A DNA stretch of 64,000 nt from ZC4RG25 sp023428365 (GCA_050283925.1 JBNOAI010000001.1:682001-746000), one strand, 5' to 3'; positions 1 through 9,723 are shown, counted from the first letter of the stretch. Numbers and translations: made by a program. Notes: generated from the sequence alone by a model not told the origin.

Positions 1-680
1 GCCTTTGCGATGGCTTTTACTAGCACCGTGACACCCGCATAGTCCGGAGGGCCGACCCACGGCGCCTCATACGGCGCAGACAGCTTGATGTAGCAGTTGC
101 CGCGATCTAGAAGCCGCAGCAGCGATTTGAACGCGTCATGATCCGGCGTCACCGGCGACAGGAATTTGCCGATGTGGTCGATCACGTAGTCGCCCTGGAT
201 GCGCTTGAGTTGCGCTTCGCGCTCAGGGAATTCGAGGCCGTCGAACTGCACGATCGGATGCCAGCCGAATGCCCGTACGCGCGGAACCATCTCGTCCATC
301 ACATCCCATTTCAGATGTCCGGGAGCCTGGCACATGAAGCGGACGCCGCGGGCGCCGGCCTTGGTCAGCCGTTCGAGTTCGGCATCGCTGACACCGGGCT
401 TTACGACCACAACCGCGCGCGCCTTATCGAGGCCGAGCGCGGCGACGCTGTCCATGGTGCAACGATTGTCGTCACCATAGGCATTCGGCTGCACGACGAT
501 GACGCGCGAAATGCCGAGCCAGTTCATCAGCTGGCGATAATCATCGACAGTCGCTTCGGGCGCAGGCGGAACGCCATCCGGATGCTTTGGATATTGGGAG
601 CCGTAGAAGTGCATGTGCGTATCGCACGTTCCAGCAGGCAGCTTCAGACGTGGCGCGGGGCCGGATAGCGGGCGCTTCAT
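1..680 (-). CDS. Amidohydrolase family protein (LigI/COG3618-like), 3' part beyond the window
   Basis: The ATG at 678-680 opens a frame that runs to the window edge without a stop, so at least 226 codons are present and the C-terminus is missing. The translation begins MKRPLSGPAPRLKLPAG and then has DTHMHFYG, the metal-binding HxH motif at the start of TIM-barrel amidohydrolases of the 2-pyrone-4,6-dicarboxylate lactonase type. Later segments such as VVVKPGVSD, GVRFMCQ and DHIGKF fit the same family. Members hydrolyse lactones or related carboxylic esters in aromatic or sugar-acid breakdown; the actual substrate cannot be read here. It lies 38 bp downstream of a hydroxyacid dehydrogenase and near a malonyl-CoA-synthetase-like gene on the same strand, which suggests one catabolic transcript (inference). 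Confidence 0.8.
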   Translation of the reverse strand, partial: MKRPLSGPAPRLKLPAGTCDTHMHFYGSQYPKHPDGVPPAPEATVDDYRQLMNWLGISRVIVVQPNAYGDDNRCTMDSVAALGLDKARAVVVVKPGVSDAELERLTKAGARGVRFMCQAPGHLKWDVMDEMVPRVRAFGWHPIVQFDGLEFPEREAQLKRIQGDYVIDHIGKFLSPVTPDHDAFKSLLRLLDRGNCYIKLSAPYEAPWVGPPDYAGVTVLVKAIAK

Positions 681-718
681 GAGTGTTCCTCCAAATGCAT
701 ATTTCTTGAATGATTGGC

Positions 719-1714
719 TTAAGCGAACCGCGACAAGCGCGTTGCCTTGTCTGTGTTGACAGCGCCTTTGGGTGCGCGACCCTTGATGATCTCGCGGACC
801 TGCTCGACAGTCTCCAGTGCCTGCCCTTCAATTCCGGGCTGTGTCAGGCCGCCGGAATGCGGCGTGGCATTGACGTCCGGACGGCGGGCCAGATGTGGTG
901 AAGGCATCTGATCTGGTGCGCGGCCGACATCGAGCGCGGCGCCAGCAATCCATTTCTCGTCGAGAGCGCGCTCAAGGGCGGATTCATCGATGAGATTGCC
1001 GCGGCTCAGATTGATGAGGTATGCGGTCTTCTTCATGGCGCGCAATTGCGCTTCGCCGATCAGGTTTTCGGTTTCTTCCGTCGCGACCGCGAGCGGCACG
1101 ATGAAGTCGGCGCGCTTCACGAGATCTTCGAGCGACACCTGCTCGATGCCCGCGCGCTCAACCTTCACGTAGGGATCGTTGATGAGAACCTTCATGCCAA
1201 AAGCGAGCAGCAGCTCGGCCACTTGGCGCGCGAGCGGACCATAGCCGACGATACCAGCCGTATTGCCGTTGAGCTGCATGCCGATGCCGACAGGAGCGGG
1301 TTTGCCGGCGCGATTGGCGATGACGGCATCCGGGATCCCGCGCGCGATGCCGATCATGTGGCCAACGACCATTTCGCTGACGGCCGGAACCCAGCTGCGA
1401 CTGGCCTGGGTGACGAGGACGCCTTCCTTGCTAGCAGCCGGGACATCGATATTGCGAATGTCGACGGCGCAACGCAGAAACGCGACGAGGTCGGGAAGCT
1501 GGCTGAAGATTTCACCGAAGCCGGGCGTGTTGCGATCGGCGACAATGATCTGCGCGCCTTTCGCTGCGCGCACGAGACCGGCTGCGTCGAGCGCTTCATC
1601 GCCTTCATGCAGCACGACATCGCCCAGAGATTTCAGGCCGGTCAAGGCGTTATCGCCGTAATAGTTCCGGCGCATGTCAGGTGTGTGTGCGAGCAGGATG
1701 CGTGGGGTTGGCAT
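719..1714 (-). CDS. D-isomer-specific 2-hydroxyacid dehydrogenase
   Basis: A 331-residue NAD(P)-dependent oxidoreductase of the D-2-hydroxyacid dehydrogenase fold (phosphoglycerate, formate and glyoxylate reductase relatives). Visible signatures are the Rossmann loop GIVGYGPLARQ in the middle, the NLSRGNLIDESAL segment that supplies the catalytic Arg region, and NATPHSGG, which holds the catalytic His. The usual GLDVFEPEP stretch is replaced by a divergent ALDVGRAPDQ, so this is not a standard SerA, and it also lacks the C-terminal ACT domain. The ATG is preceded by a purine-rich AAGAGA. It sits between the CoA ligase upstream and the amidohydrolase downstream. Substrate unknown. Confidence 0.85.
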   Translation of the reverse strand: MPTPRILLAHTPDMRRNYYGDNALTGLKSLGDVVLHEGDEALDAAGLVRAAKGAQIIVADRNTPGFGEIFSQLPDLVAFLRCAVDIRNIDVPAASKEGVLVTQASRSWVPAVSEMVVGHMIGIARGIPDAVIANRAGKPAPVGIGMQLNGNTAGIVGYGPLARQVAELLLAFGMKVLINDPYVKVERAGIEQVSLEDLVKRADFIVPLAVATEETENLIGEAQLRAMKKTAYLINLSRGNLIDESALERALDEKWIAGAALDVGRAPDQMPSPHLARRPDVNATPHSGGLTQPGIEGQALETVEQVREIIKGRAPKGAVNTDKATRLSRFA

Positions 1715-1796
1715 AGTCTCTTACTTTCAGAACAGAGTGCAGTTTGGGTCGCGCACGCGAGCTCCACGAAACGTGGTGTAGAGCCTTGCGATGTCG

Positions 1797-3326
1797 CTAC
1801 TTCGAAAACGTCGTGCCGTACTGGGTGCGCAGTTCAGCCTTCTGAACCTTGCCCATCGCATTGCGCGGCAGGTCATCGGCCACAAAGATCCGCTTCGGAA
1901 TTTTGAACTTCGCCAACCGTTCGCCGAGTGTCGCAAGGATCTCGGATTCCGAGGGTGGGGTTTGTCCGGGCAACGACGTGAGAATTGCCACGACACCTTC
2001 GCCGAAATCGGGATGCGGAATGCCGACGACGGCGGATTCGTTCACGCCCGGCAGTGCGTTTAACTCTTCCTCGATCTCCTTCGGATAGACATTGAAGCCA
2101 CCCGAAATAATGAGGTCTTTTGCGCGACCCACGATCGTCACACGGCCATCGGCAGCTTTGGTCGCGAGATCGCCGCTGATGAAATAGCCATCGCCACGGA
2201 AATCTTCACGGGTTTTTTCCGGATTGCGCCAGTAGCCTTTGAAGACGTTGGGGCCTTTGACTTCGAGAACACCAACCTCGCCTGCAGCGACGGCATTGCC
2301 CTCCTGCGTTGCGATGCGCACCGAAATGTCCGGTAGCGGATAGCCGACAGTGCCCGCGATCCGCTCGCCATCATGATACGGGTTGGAGGTAATCATTCCG
2401 GCTTCGGTCATGCCGTAGCGTTCGAGGATTTTGAAACCGGTGCGTGCTTCGAAATCGACGTGAGTTTCGGCGAGCAGCGGTGCGGAGCCGGAGACGACGA
2501 GGCGCAGTTTCGAGCAATGGTCTTTGCCGAATGCCGGGTGTCCGAGCAGTCGTGTGTAGAACGTCGGCACACCCATCATGACGCTGGCCTCCGGCAACAA
2601 CCGCATGACGGGTTCAAGATCGAACTTCGGCAGCCAGATGATCCGCGATTGATTGAGAAATGCCGTGTTCAGCGCCACAAACAGTCCGTGTACGTGGAAA
2701 ATCGGCAGCGCGTGAAGCAGCACATCACCGGGGACGAAGCCCCAATAGGCATGCAGCACTTCAGCGTTGGAGGACAGGTTGCGATGCGTGATCATCGCGC
2801 CCTTCGACCGGCCGGTGGTGCCGGACGTATAGATCAGCGCTGCCAAGTCGTCGGGATCGCGCGCGACGGTCATATGCTCGGCGCTCTGATTGTTCGCCAG
2901 ATCGACCAGCGAACCGGTGCCATCCGCATCGATGGTGGCGACGGCGGGAACCTTGTATTTCGAGGCGATAGGCTGGATGCGTTCGAGCTTGTCGCCGCCG
3001 ATCACGATCAGTGCGGGCTCGGCATCGCCGATGAAGTAATCCAGTTCGGCGGAGGTGTAAGCCGTATTCAGCGGATTGAACACCGCGCCAGCCTTGAGGG
3101 TCGCCAGATACAGCAGAACGTTGGGCAGCGACTTCTCGACCTGAACCAGCACACGGTCGCCGGGCTTGATGCCGAGGGCAACCAGCGCATTGGCCATGCG
3201 CGCCACCTGATCGGCCAGGCTGGCATAGGAGACATCGCCAGCGCCTGGCATGGAAAAGGCAATTGCGGATCCCGCATCGCGGAAGCGCTTTTCGAAGGCT
3301 GCGTAAAGATTTCCGTCGATTGGCAT
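1797..3326 (-). CDS. Acyl-CoA ligase, malonyl-CoA synthetase-like
   Basis: A 509-residue member of the ANL adenylating superfamily, which activates a carboxylate as acyl-AMP and transfers it to CoA. It has the P-loop-like YTSGTTGRSKGAMITHRN, the GYWRNPEKT and KDLIISGGFNVYPKE motifs, and the catalytic-lysine region PRNAMGKVQK near the C-terminus. Overall size and the N-terminal text most resemble MatB-type malonyl-CoA synthetases, which convert malonate to malonyl-CoA in the cytosol, but no malonate decarboxylase or carrier lies next to it and another dicarboxylic or short acid is possible. It appears to be the first gene of a three-gene minus-strand group; the divergent gap 3327-3509 would hold its promoter. 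Confidence 0.75.
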   Translation of the reverse strand: MPIDGNLYAAFEKRFRDAGSAIAFSMPGAGDVSYASLADQVARMANALVALGIKPGDRVLVQVEKSLPNVLLYLATLKAGAVFNPLNTAYTSAELDYFIGDAEPALIVIGGDKLERIQPIASKYKVPAVATIDADGTGSLVDLANNQSAEHMTVARDPDDLAALIYTSGTTGRSKGAMITHRNLSSNAEVLHAYWGFVPGDVLLHALPIFHVHGLFVALNTAFLNQSRIIWLPKFDLEPVMRLLPEASVMMGVPTFYTRLLGHPAFGKDHCSKLRLVVSGSAPLLAETHVDFEARTGFKILERYGMTEAGMITSNPYHDGERIAGTVGYPLPDISVRIATQEGNAVAAGEVGVLEVKGPNVFKGYWRNPEKTREDFRGDGYFISGDLATKAADGRVTIVGRAKDLIISGGFNVYPKEIEEELNALPGVNESAVVGIPHPDFGEGVVAILTSLPGQTPPSESEILATLGERLAKFKIPKRIFVADDLPRNAMGKVQKAELRTQYGTTFSK

Positions 3327-3509
3327 CGGATCTCGATCTGCAATTTGGGATCTGAATGGCTGCCTTGTCGTGGCCGCCGGATAAAACGTCTTTTAGCTGG
3401 CCAAGGCAAGTCTACGTTGTGCTGCGCTGCCACTGACGCTGCCTACCGCATGCCACAGGAGCGTGTTAACTGATCGTGATCAATCGGAGTTGTGGCGGGG
3501 GATCAGCAC

Positions 3510-4334
3510 ATGTTCCGGACAGTCGTAAGCGGCCTGATGGTTACGGTGGCATGCAGTGCGCTCTTCGGGGCGGTACAGGACGCACGCGCTGACGCGCTGG
3601 TGATCGCCACGAAAGCGCAGGGCATCCGGTCAGGCGCCATTTTGCCGGATGACCGGGTTCTCGAACTGTCGGCGGGCGAGACCGTGACGGTGCTTATGGT
3701 TGATGGCCGGACACGGACGATTACAGGGCCATTCATGCAGCCGGTCGCCAGCTTTTCCAAGGGGCGCCCGGCCGACGACACGTTATGGAAGTCAGTGGTT
3801 GCCAGTCTTCAGAAATCGACCGCCAAGAACCGAGTTGGCATCGCCAGAGCCCGAGAGCCGATGGGTGGAAGCGGCGCACGCGCCGCGCGCAAATATGCGA
3901 AAGCGCCGTCACCGGATGCCGGTCCTGGGCCTGCGAGCGCGATCGACCGGGCTTCGGCGAGCATCCCATTTTCCTGGCTGCACGTGCCGATCGATGCCGA
4001 GGGTGACTATTGCATTCAGAAGGGCAACGGTCTGGTTCTGTCGCGCGGTGCATCTGCTGTCGCGCAGCCGGCAACCGTGATCGACGTCAGGGCGGGTACG
4101 CGGGCTCAAGTGATCTTTGCTGCCGGCAATATGACGACAGCTTGGCCAAGCATGATCCGTGTCACGACAGGGCCTTACGCGCTTCAGATGCCTCAGAGCC
4201 AACCACGTCAGATCCGCCTTAGGGTCATCGACCCGTTGCCACAGGCCGATGAGACGCTGCGCCTGCTGCACAGCCAGAGGTGCCAGTCGCAAATCGACGC
4301 GTGGTTACGCGGCGTTGCTACTGCCAATCGTTGA
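3510..4334 (+). CDS. Exported protein of unknown function
   Basis: I chose the ATG at 3510 because GGGGGA lies about 8 nt upstream; a GTG at 3492 would add six residues and separate the signal peptide from the start. The 274-residue product begins with a Sec-type signal, MFRTVVSGLMVTVACSALFG, with likely cleavage after ARADA. The N-terminal half (IRSGAILPDDRVLELSAGE, MVDGRTRTITGP) looks like a small beta-rich, FecR/SH3-like module. A basic Ala/Arg linker follows, then a second beta-rich part with two cysteines (DYCIQKGNG and SQRCQSQ) that could form a disulfide. I do not recognise the family. It is divergent from the CoA ligase and ends 11 bp from the convergent MFS gene. Confidence 0.7.
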   Translation: MFRTVVSGLMVTVACSALFGAVQDARADALVIATKAQGIRSGAILPDDRVLELSAGETVTVLMVDGRTRTITGPFMQPVASFSKGRPADDTLWKSVVASLQKSTAKNRVGIARAREPMGGSGARAARKYAKAPSPDAGPGPASAIDRASASIPFSWLHVPIDAEGDYCIQKGNGLVLSRGASAVAQPATVIDVRAGTRAQVIFAAGNMTTAWPSMIRVTTGPYALQMPQSQPRQIRLRVIDPLPQADETLRLLHSQRCQSQIDAWLRGVATANR

Positions 4335-4345
4335 GTTCGCCGTTA

Positions 4346-5623
4346 TCAGCTGACCTTGTCGGCTTCTGCCGGTTGCATTGCTTGCGCGTCATCGGTGCTG
4401 CCTTCGCTGCGCGGGTCGAGTTCAAAGACGCTGGGCGTCGTTCCGGGCACGGCGACGAACACTTCTTTGTTCTCGGTAGGCAGCTTGGGACGAAGCTGGG
4501 CGCGAAGCAGCATCACCGCCAGGATCAGGACATGCGCCACGGCTGAGTAAAGGAACAGGCCGCCATGTCCCGCCGTGCTCATGGCAGCGGCGGCGAGCAG
4601 CGGGCCGATCACGGCGCCGATCGAGAAGGTCAGCAGCAAGCCGCTAGATACCTCGACCGCTCGCTTCTTCTTTACGAGATCATTCGCATGTGCAACGCAA
4701 ACGTTATAGATCGGAAACGTGCTGGCGCCGTAGAGCACGGCGATGGGAATGATTGCTGCCGGGCTGCTTGTGCTGAGAATGTAAAGGCCAATACCCGCCG
4801 CAGCGGCCGTCAGGCTCAGTACGATCAGCAGGGGCCGACGTCCAACACGATCGGAGAGATAACCGGCTGGCCACTGGCTCGCCGCGCCGCCCAGCACGGC
4901 CGCCGTCATGAACATCGCGACTTCCGCCAGTGAGAAGCCCGCACTGCGCCCGTAGAGCGGCCCCAAGGTCCAGAAGCCGCTATTGGCCAGTCCGACGCAA
5001 AAACAGCCGATGAGCGCGGCGGGCGATACGTTGAACAGCCAGACCAATCGCAGTTTGGCCGTTTTGGGCGGCACTGGCGCGTGCGTCTTGGTCACTGCCA
5101 CGGGGACCGCCGCGAGTGAATAGAGGATGGCAACCAGTGAGAACAGCTCGAACCCCTTGGGCGAGGGGAGAGCCATCATCTGCATGCCGAGCGTGACGAC
5201 GGTGAGATTGATAACCGTATAGGAGGCAAGAACGCGCCCGCGCGTTGACATGGTCGAGGAGCCCGTCAGCCAGCTCTCGATGCCCATGAACAAGCCGGCA
5301 AAGCACAGGCCGTTCAACGCGCGCAGTGCGATCCATGCCGCCGGCTCGGTCCAGATCGCATGCATCAGCGGGGTGATCGTGACAACCGAGGTAAAGGCGA
5401 CGAATGAGCGAATGTGTCCGACGCGGGCGATGATCAACGGCGCGAGAAGGCAGCCGGCCATCAAGCCCGCGTAGTAGCTTGATCCCATCAGACCGATTTC
5501 GAGGCGCGAGAAGCCCGCAATGTCGGCTTTGAGCGGCAACAGAACCGTCAGGAGGCCATTTCCCATCAGCAAGATCGCTGCGGCGATCAGCAATGCGGTG
5601 ACGGGTTTCAGCAGACCGGCCAT
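4346..5623 (-). CDS. MFS transporter, YcaD/UMF2-like
   Basis: A 425-residue integral membrane protein with about twelve hydrophobic segments arranged 6+6. The loop-2 region of the second half carries YLSDRVGRRPLL, the MFS signature (GxLaDrxGrkxxl). The N-terminal region (LPLKADIAGFSRLEIGLMGSSYYAGLMAG) resembles the YcaD/UMF2 branch, whose substrates are mostly undefined. The last 50 residues are hydrophilic and would lie in the cytoplasm. It is convergent with the exported protein upstream in coordinates and is followed on its own strand by nothing closer than the CoA ligase group. Substrate and regulation cannot be inferred. Confidence 0.85.
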   Translation of the reverse strand: MAGLLKPVTALLIAAAILLMGNGLLTVLLPLKADIAGFSRLEIGLMGSSYYAGLMAGCLLAPLIIARVGHIRSFVAFTSVVTITPLMHAIWTEPAAWIALRALNGLCFAGLFMGIESWLTGSSTMSTRGRVLASYTVINLTVVTLGMQMMALPSPKGFELFSLVAILYSLAAVPVAVTKTHAPVPPKTAKLRLVWLFNVSPAALIGCFCVGLANSGFWTLGPLYGRSAGFSLAEVAMFMTAAVLGGAASQWPAGYLSDRVGRRPLLIVLSLTAAAAGIGLYILSTSSPAAIIPIAVLYGASTFPIYNVCVAHANDLVKKKRAVEVSSGLLLTFSIGAVIGPLLAAAAMSTAGHGGLFLYSAVAHVLILAVMLLRAQLRPKLPTENKEVFVAVPGTTPSVFELDPRSEGSTDDAQAMQPAEADKVS

Positions 5624-5668
5624 GGGGCTCGCAATTCACGGGAGGTGGAAGGAGACGCGGCGACTCGT

Positions 5669-6082
5669 TTATTGATTCGCGGTCCTACGCTGGACGTCCG
5701 ACAGGATTTTGGCGTGATCGAACGCCAGCGGCAATCTGTGCCAGTCCGATACCCACTTGGCGTCAGCCGCGTCGTCTCCCGCCTTGATCTTTCTGCTTCG
5801 CACGCGCGTCAGAAATACGACCGATACCGTGTGACCGCGCGGGTCGCGGCCAGGGTCCGAGTAAACGCCCACGAGTTCCAGCCTGCCTGCCTTGACGCCA
5901 GTTTCCTCCATCAGTTCGCGACGGCAAGCCTCTTCGACGGTCTCCCCGATTTCGACGAAACCGCCCGGTAATGCGAGCTGGCCTTTGAACGGCGGATACT
6001 TGCGTTCGATGAGCAGCACGGCGCCCGATCGATCGAACACGACGCAATCTGCAGCCAACGGCGGCGTCTTGGGTTTCGGCAT
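5669..6082 (-). CDS. Nudix hydrolase (ADP-ribose pyrophosphatase-like)
   Basis: A 137-residue cytosolic enzyme with a complete Nudix box: GGFVEIGETV followed by REL-EET-GV (consensus Gx5Ex7REUxEExGU), which coordinates Mg2+ for cleaving nucleoside diphosphate linked to another moiety. The SVVFLTRVRS strand and the short C-terminus are as in stand-alone ADP-ribose or NADH pyrophosphatase-type proteins. It is about the minimum size of the family. It lies 155 bp downstream of the indolepyruvate oxidoreductase on the same strand and 45 bp upstream of the MFS gene. The exact substrate is not predictable from sequence. Confidence 0.88.
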   Translation of the reverse strand: MPKPKTPPLAADCVVFDRSGAVLLIERKYPPFKGQLALPGGFVEIGETVEEACRRELMEETGVKAGRLELVGVYSDPGRDPRGHTVSVVFLTRVRSRKIKAGDDAADAKWVSDWHRLPLAFDHAKILSDVQRRTANQ

Positions 6083-6237
6083 GGACAGTCTCCCCGGGGC
6101 TCAGCTCTGCGCTGACATCTTGGTGCGCGCGCATGGTTTGAAACGTCGTGCGCGATCACACACGCGAACAAAGCACGGTCAACGGGGAAACAGCAACCGT
6201 CAGGGGACGGTCGCATGGGAGATGCGCACGAGGCAGA

Positions 6238-9200
6238 CTACTCGGCTGCGACCTTGACGGGGGTCGGGTTTGCCAATGCGTCCCGCAATTCAGCCTCACG
6301 CTGCTTCGCCTTTTTGTAGTTGGCGAGCTTCACGTGGCCGAACCCTTTGACTTCGAGCGGGACGCCTGCCAGTGCAACAGCATGAGCGTGGTTGGATTGA
6401 TCCAGCTTGGACGCGATCTCATCCAGCACGGCTTCGTAGTCACTGATCATCTGCCGTTCGAGCTTGCGCTCAGCAAAATACCCGAACACATCCCAGCGGG
6501 TGCCACGCAGCGACTTCCCCGTCGCGAGGACGCGAAACACCGGCAGCATCCAGCGGCCCAGACGTACCTTGCGCGGATGGCCCGTGACCTTGTCCTTATA
6601 GAAGTTGGCGAGCAGCGGCGGTGCGAGATGAAACTCGATCGATCGTACATCCTCGAACTGAGCATCCATCTGCTGTTGGAATTCCGGGTCGGTGAAAAGC
6701 CGCGCGACCTCGTATTCGTCCTTGTAGGACAATAGCTTGTGATAAGCGCGAGCGGCGGCCAGCGCGAGGCCGGAGCGGCCGGGGGCTTTCTCCTTCTCGA
6801 CTGCAGCGATCCAGGCGACTTTGGCGCGGAAGCGTTGCGCCAGGGCTGCATCCTGATAGCCGGTGAGATGCTTTGCGCGGAAGGCAATCACGTCATCCAG
6901 CGTTTCCGGCTTGTGCTCGACCGGCGCCGGTTTGGCGATACGATCAATTGCGGCGCGATCGACCACCGTGAGCCGTCCGAGGCGGAAAGCAGCGGTATTC
7001 ATGCCGACCGCTGCGCCATTGAGCGCGATGGCTTCCTCGATCGCGGCTGATCCTATCGGCACGAAGCCGAGCTGATAGGCATAGCCGAGCAGGAACATGT
7101 TGGAGGCGATGGAATCGCCGAACAGCTTCACGGCGTAATCGTGCGCATCGAACGTGTGCAGCGGGCCTTTGCGGACGCGATCAGAGATCGCCTGCAGCAG
7201 CCGGTTGCCGGGGACGACGAGGTTCGGATTGCGCGTGAAATCGCCTGTCGTCATCTCGTAGGTGGAGACCACGACAGCCGTCTCGTCCGGGCGCATCGTC
7301 TCAAGGATCTTGTTCGATGCAGTGACGACGAGATCGCCGCCCATGACGAGGTCAGCGTTGGCGACGCCAATTCGGATGGCATGGATTTCGTCGGCCGTGC
7401 GTGCGACGCGCATATGGCACGCAACGGCGCCGCCCTTCTGTGCGAGGCCGGTCATGTCGATGCTGCCGAAGCCCTTGCCCTCGATGAAGGCAGCCTGGCC
7501 GAGCACCGCGCTGATCGTCACGACGCCGGTGCCGCCGACACCCGTCACCAGCATCGAATACGGGCCGTTGAGGTCAGGCTGCTTGGGCTCAGGCAGATTG
7601 GATGACAACTGTTCCAAGTCGCCGCTACCCGCCGCACCTTTCGACTTCTTCACCTTGGCGCCGTGCAGCGTCACGAAGCTCGGGCAGAAGCCTTCCAGGC
7701 ACGAGAAGTCCTTGTTGCAGGACGACTGGTCGATCGCGCGCTTGCGGCCGAGTTCGGTTTCAAGCGGGATGACCGACACGCAATTCGATTTCTTGCCGCA
7801 ATCGCCGCAGCCTTCGCAAACCGCCGGATTGATGAAAACACGCTTGTCCGGATCAGGGAAATCACCGCGCTTGCGGCGGCGGCGTTTTTCGGCGGCGCAG
7901 GTCTGGTCGTAGATGACAGCCGTGACGCCGTCGATCTCGGCGAGCTGCTGCTGGACCGCAATCAAGTCGCGGCGATGATGCGCCTTCACGCCCGAGGGTA
8001 ACGTGTTCGCGCCCGTGTACTTATCCGGCTCGTCGGTGACGACTTCGATCTTGCGAACACCTTCGGCCAAAAGTTGGCTGGCAATCTGAGGCACGCCAAT
8101 GCCGCCATCGAGTTTCTGGCCGCCGGTCATTGCGACGGCGTCGTTATAAAGCACCTTGTAAGTGATGTTCACATTGGCGGCGTGGGCGGCCCGGATCGCG
8201 AGGCTGCCGGAGTGAATGTAGGTGCCATCACCGAGGTTCTGGAAAATGTGCTTACGCTTGGAGAACGGCGCTTCGCCGATCCAGTTGGCGCCTTCACCGC
8301 CCATCTGGGTGAAGCCTTCCGTCTGCCGGTCCATCCACTGCGCCATATAGTGGCAGCCGATGCCGGCATAGGCGCGCATGCCCTCCGGAACGACGGTCGA
8401 TGAATTGTGCGGGCAGCCGGAGCAGAAATACGGGGTGCGCAGAAAAGCTTCCGGCTGATCGGGGCGATTGCCTTTCAGCAGCCGTAGCTCCGAAATCTTG
8501 GCTTTCAGCCCCTCATCGCCGCGTCCCTGCCGGACCAGACGCTCGCCGATTTCAATGGCGATGTCGGTGGGTTCGAGTGCACCCTTGGCGTGGAACAGCC
8601 AATTGTTGTTCTCGTCCCTCTTGCCGATCACGCGAGGGCGGTTGGGTGTGTCGAACAGCTGCTCCTTGACCTGGGTCTCGATCAGCGACCGCTTTTCCTC
8701 GACCACCATGATAGTGTCGAGCCCTTCGGCGAACGCTGTGATACCCCGCGGTTCCAGCGGCCACACCATGCCGACCTTGTACAGCCGGATGCCAAGCTGG
8801 TTGGCCTTCACCTCGTCGATGCCAAGTTCGTCGAACGCCTGGCGGACGTCGAGATAGCTTTTGCCCGTGGTGATGATGCCGAGCTTTGGTGCGGCGCCTC
8901 CACTCATCACGAGGCGGTCGAGCTTGTTGACGCGGCCGAAGGCCAGGATCGCCGCGCGCTTGTAGTCGTGTAGCCGAGCTTCCTTGGCGAGCGCCTGATC
9001 TCCGACGCGGATGTTGAGCCCACCGGGCGGCATACGGAATTCATCTTCGCTGGGGATTTTCACGTCGACGCGGTCGATGCTGCCATCGACGGTGGCCGTG
9101 CTCTCGACGTTGTCTTTGACGCACTTGAGCCCGACCCAGACGCCCGCATACCGCGACAGCGCGAACGCCAGCAGGCCGAAGTCGAGAATTTCCTGAACGC

Positions 9201-9723
9201 CGGCCGGATTGATCACTGGGATCATGGCGTCCACCATCGCGAACTCGGACTGGTGCGCGGACGTGGAGCTTTCGCAGGTGTGGTCGTCGCCCATCAGCGC
9301 GATAACGCCACCGTGCTTGGAGGTGCCTGAGTGGTTTGCATGGCGGAAGACGTCGCCAGTGCGGTCGACGCCGGGGCCTTTGCCGTACCAGATGCCGAAT
9401 ACGCCGTCGTATTTGCCCTCGCCGCGCAGCTCGGCCTGCTGTGAGCCCCATAGGGCGGTCGCGGCCAAGTCTTCGTTCAGGCCGGCCTGGAAGTGGATGT
9501 GGTTTTTCTCGATGAGGCTGCGGGCACGATCAAGAGCGCCTTCCAGGCCTGCAATCGGCGAGCCGCGATATCCGCTGATATAGCCTGCTGTATTGAGACC
9601 AGCCTTCACGTCGCGCGCGCGCTGCATCAGCGCCAGCCGGACCACCGCTTGGGTTCCGGTCAGGATCTGGTGCGTTTCAGCGAGATCGAACTTGTCGCTC
9701 AGACTGATGGCGCGCTTGGGCAT
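6238..9723 (-). CDS. Indolepyruvate:ferredoxin oxidoreductase, fused alpha-beta subunits
   Basis: A 1161-residue single-chain 2-oxoacid:acceptor oxidoreductase that decarboxylates aryl pyruvates (from Trp, Phe, Tyr transamination) to the acyl-CoA, passing electrons to a ferredoxin. Domains in order: pyrimidine-binding TPP domain (residues about 20-400); CSGCPHNSST (about 434-443) and a TPP/Mg2+ region around GDGTYIHSG and YNDAVAMTGGQ (about 498-535); a cysteine-rich Fe-S segment with CEGCGDCGKKSNC and a second CNKDFSCLEGFC (about 636-680); a gamma-type domain with TGVGGTGVVT (about 777); and a helical C-terminal extension. The long fused form is typical of aerobic proteobacteria. It has no subunit partner next to it, consistent with the fusion. 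Confidence 0.92.
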   Translation of the reverse strand: MPKRAISLSDKFDLAETHQILTGTQAVVRLALMQRARDVKAGLNTAGYISGYRGSPIAGLEGALDRARSLIEKNHIHFQAGLNEDLAATALWGSQQAELRGEGKYDGVFGIWYGKGPGVDRTGDVFRHANHSGTSKHGGVIALMGDDHTCESSTSAHQSEFAMVDAMIPVINPAGVQEILDFGLLAFALSRYAGVWVGLKCVKDNVESTATVDGSIDRVDVKIPSEDEFRMPPGGLNIRVGDQALAKEARLHDYKRAAILAFGRVNKLDRLVMSGGAAPKLGIITTGKSYLDVRQAFDELGIDEVKANQLGIRLYKVGMVWPLEPRGITAFAEGLDTIMVVEEKRSLIETQVKEQLFDTPNRPRVIGKRDENNNWLFHAKGALEPTDIAIEIGERLVRQGRGDEGLKAKISELRLLKGNRPDQPEAFLRTPYFCSGCPHNSSTVVPEGMRAYAGIGCHYMAQWMDRQTEGFTQMGGEGANWIGEAPFSKRKHIFQNLGDGTYIHSGSLAIRAAHAANVNITYKVLYNDAVAMTGGQKLDGGIGVPQIASQLLAEGVRKIEVVTDEPDKYTGANTLPSGVKAHHRRDLIAVQQQLAEIDGVTAVIYDQTCAAEKRRRRKRGDFPDPDKRVFINPAVCEGCGDCGKKSNCVSVIPLETELGRKRAIDQSSCNKDFSCLEGFCPSFVTLHGAKVKKSKGAAGSGDLEQLSSNLPEPKQPDLNGPYSMLVTGVGGTGVVTISAVLGQAAFIEGKGFGSIDMTGLAQKGGAVACHMRVARTADEIHAIRIGVANADLVMGGDLVVTASNKILETMRPDETAVVVSTYEMTTGDFTRNPNLVVPGNRLLQAISDRVRKGPLHTFDAHDYAVKLFGDSIASNMFLLGYAYQLGFVPIGSAAIEEAIALNGAAVGMNTAAFRLGRLTVVDRAAIDRIAKPAPVEHKPETLDDVIAFRAKHLTGYQDAALAQRFRAKVAWIAAVEKEKAPGRSGLALAAARAYHKLLSYKDEYEVARLFTDPEFQQQMDAQFEDVRSIEFHLAPPLLANFYKDKVTGHPRKVRLGRWMLPVFRVLATGKSLRGTRWDVFGYFAERKLERQMISDYEAVLDEIASKLDQSNHAHAVALAGVPLEVKGFGHVKLANYKKAKQREAELRDALANPTPVKVAAE

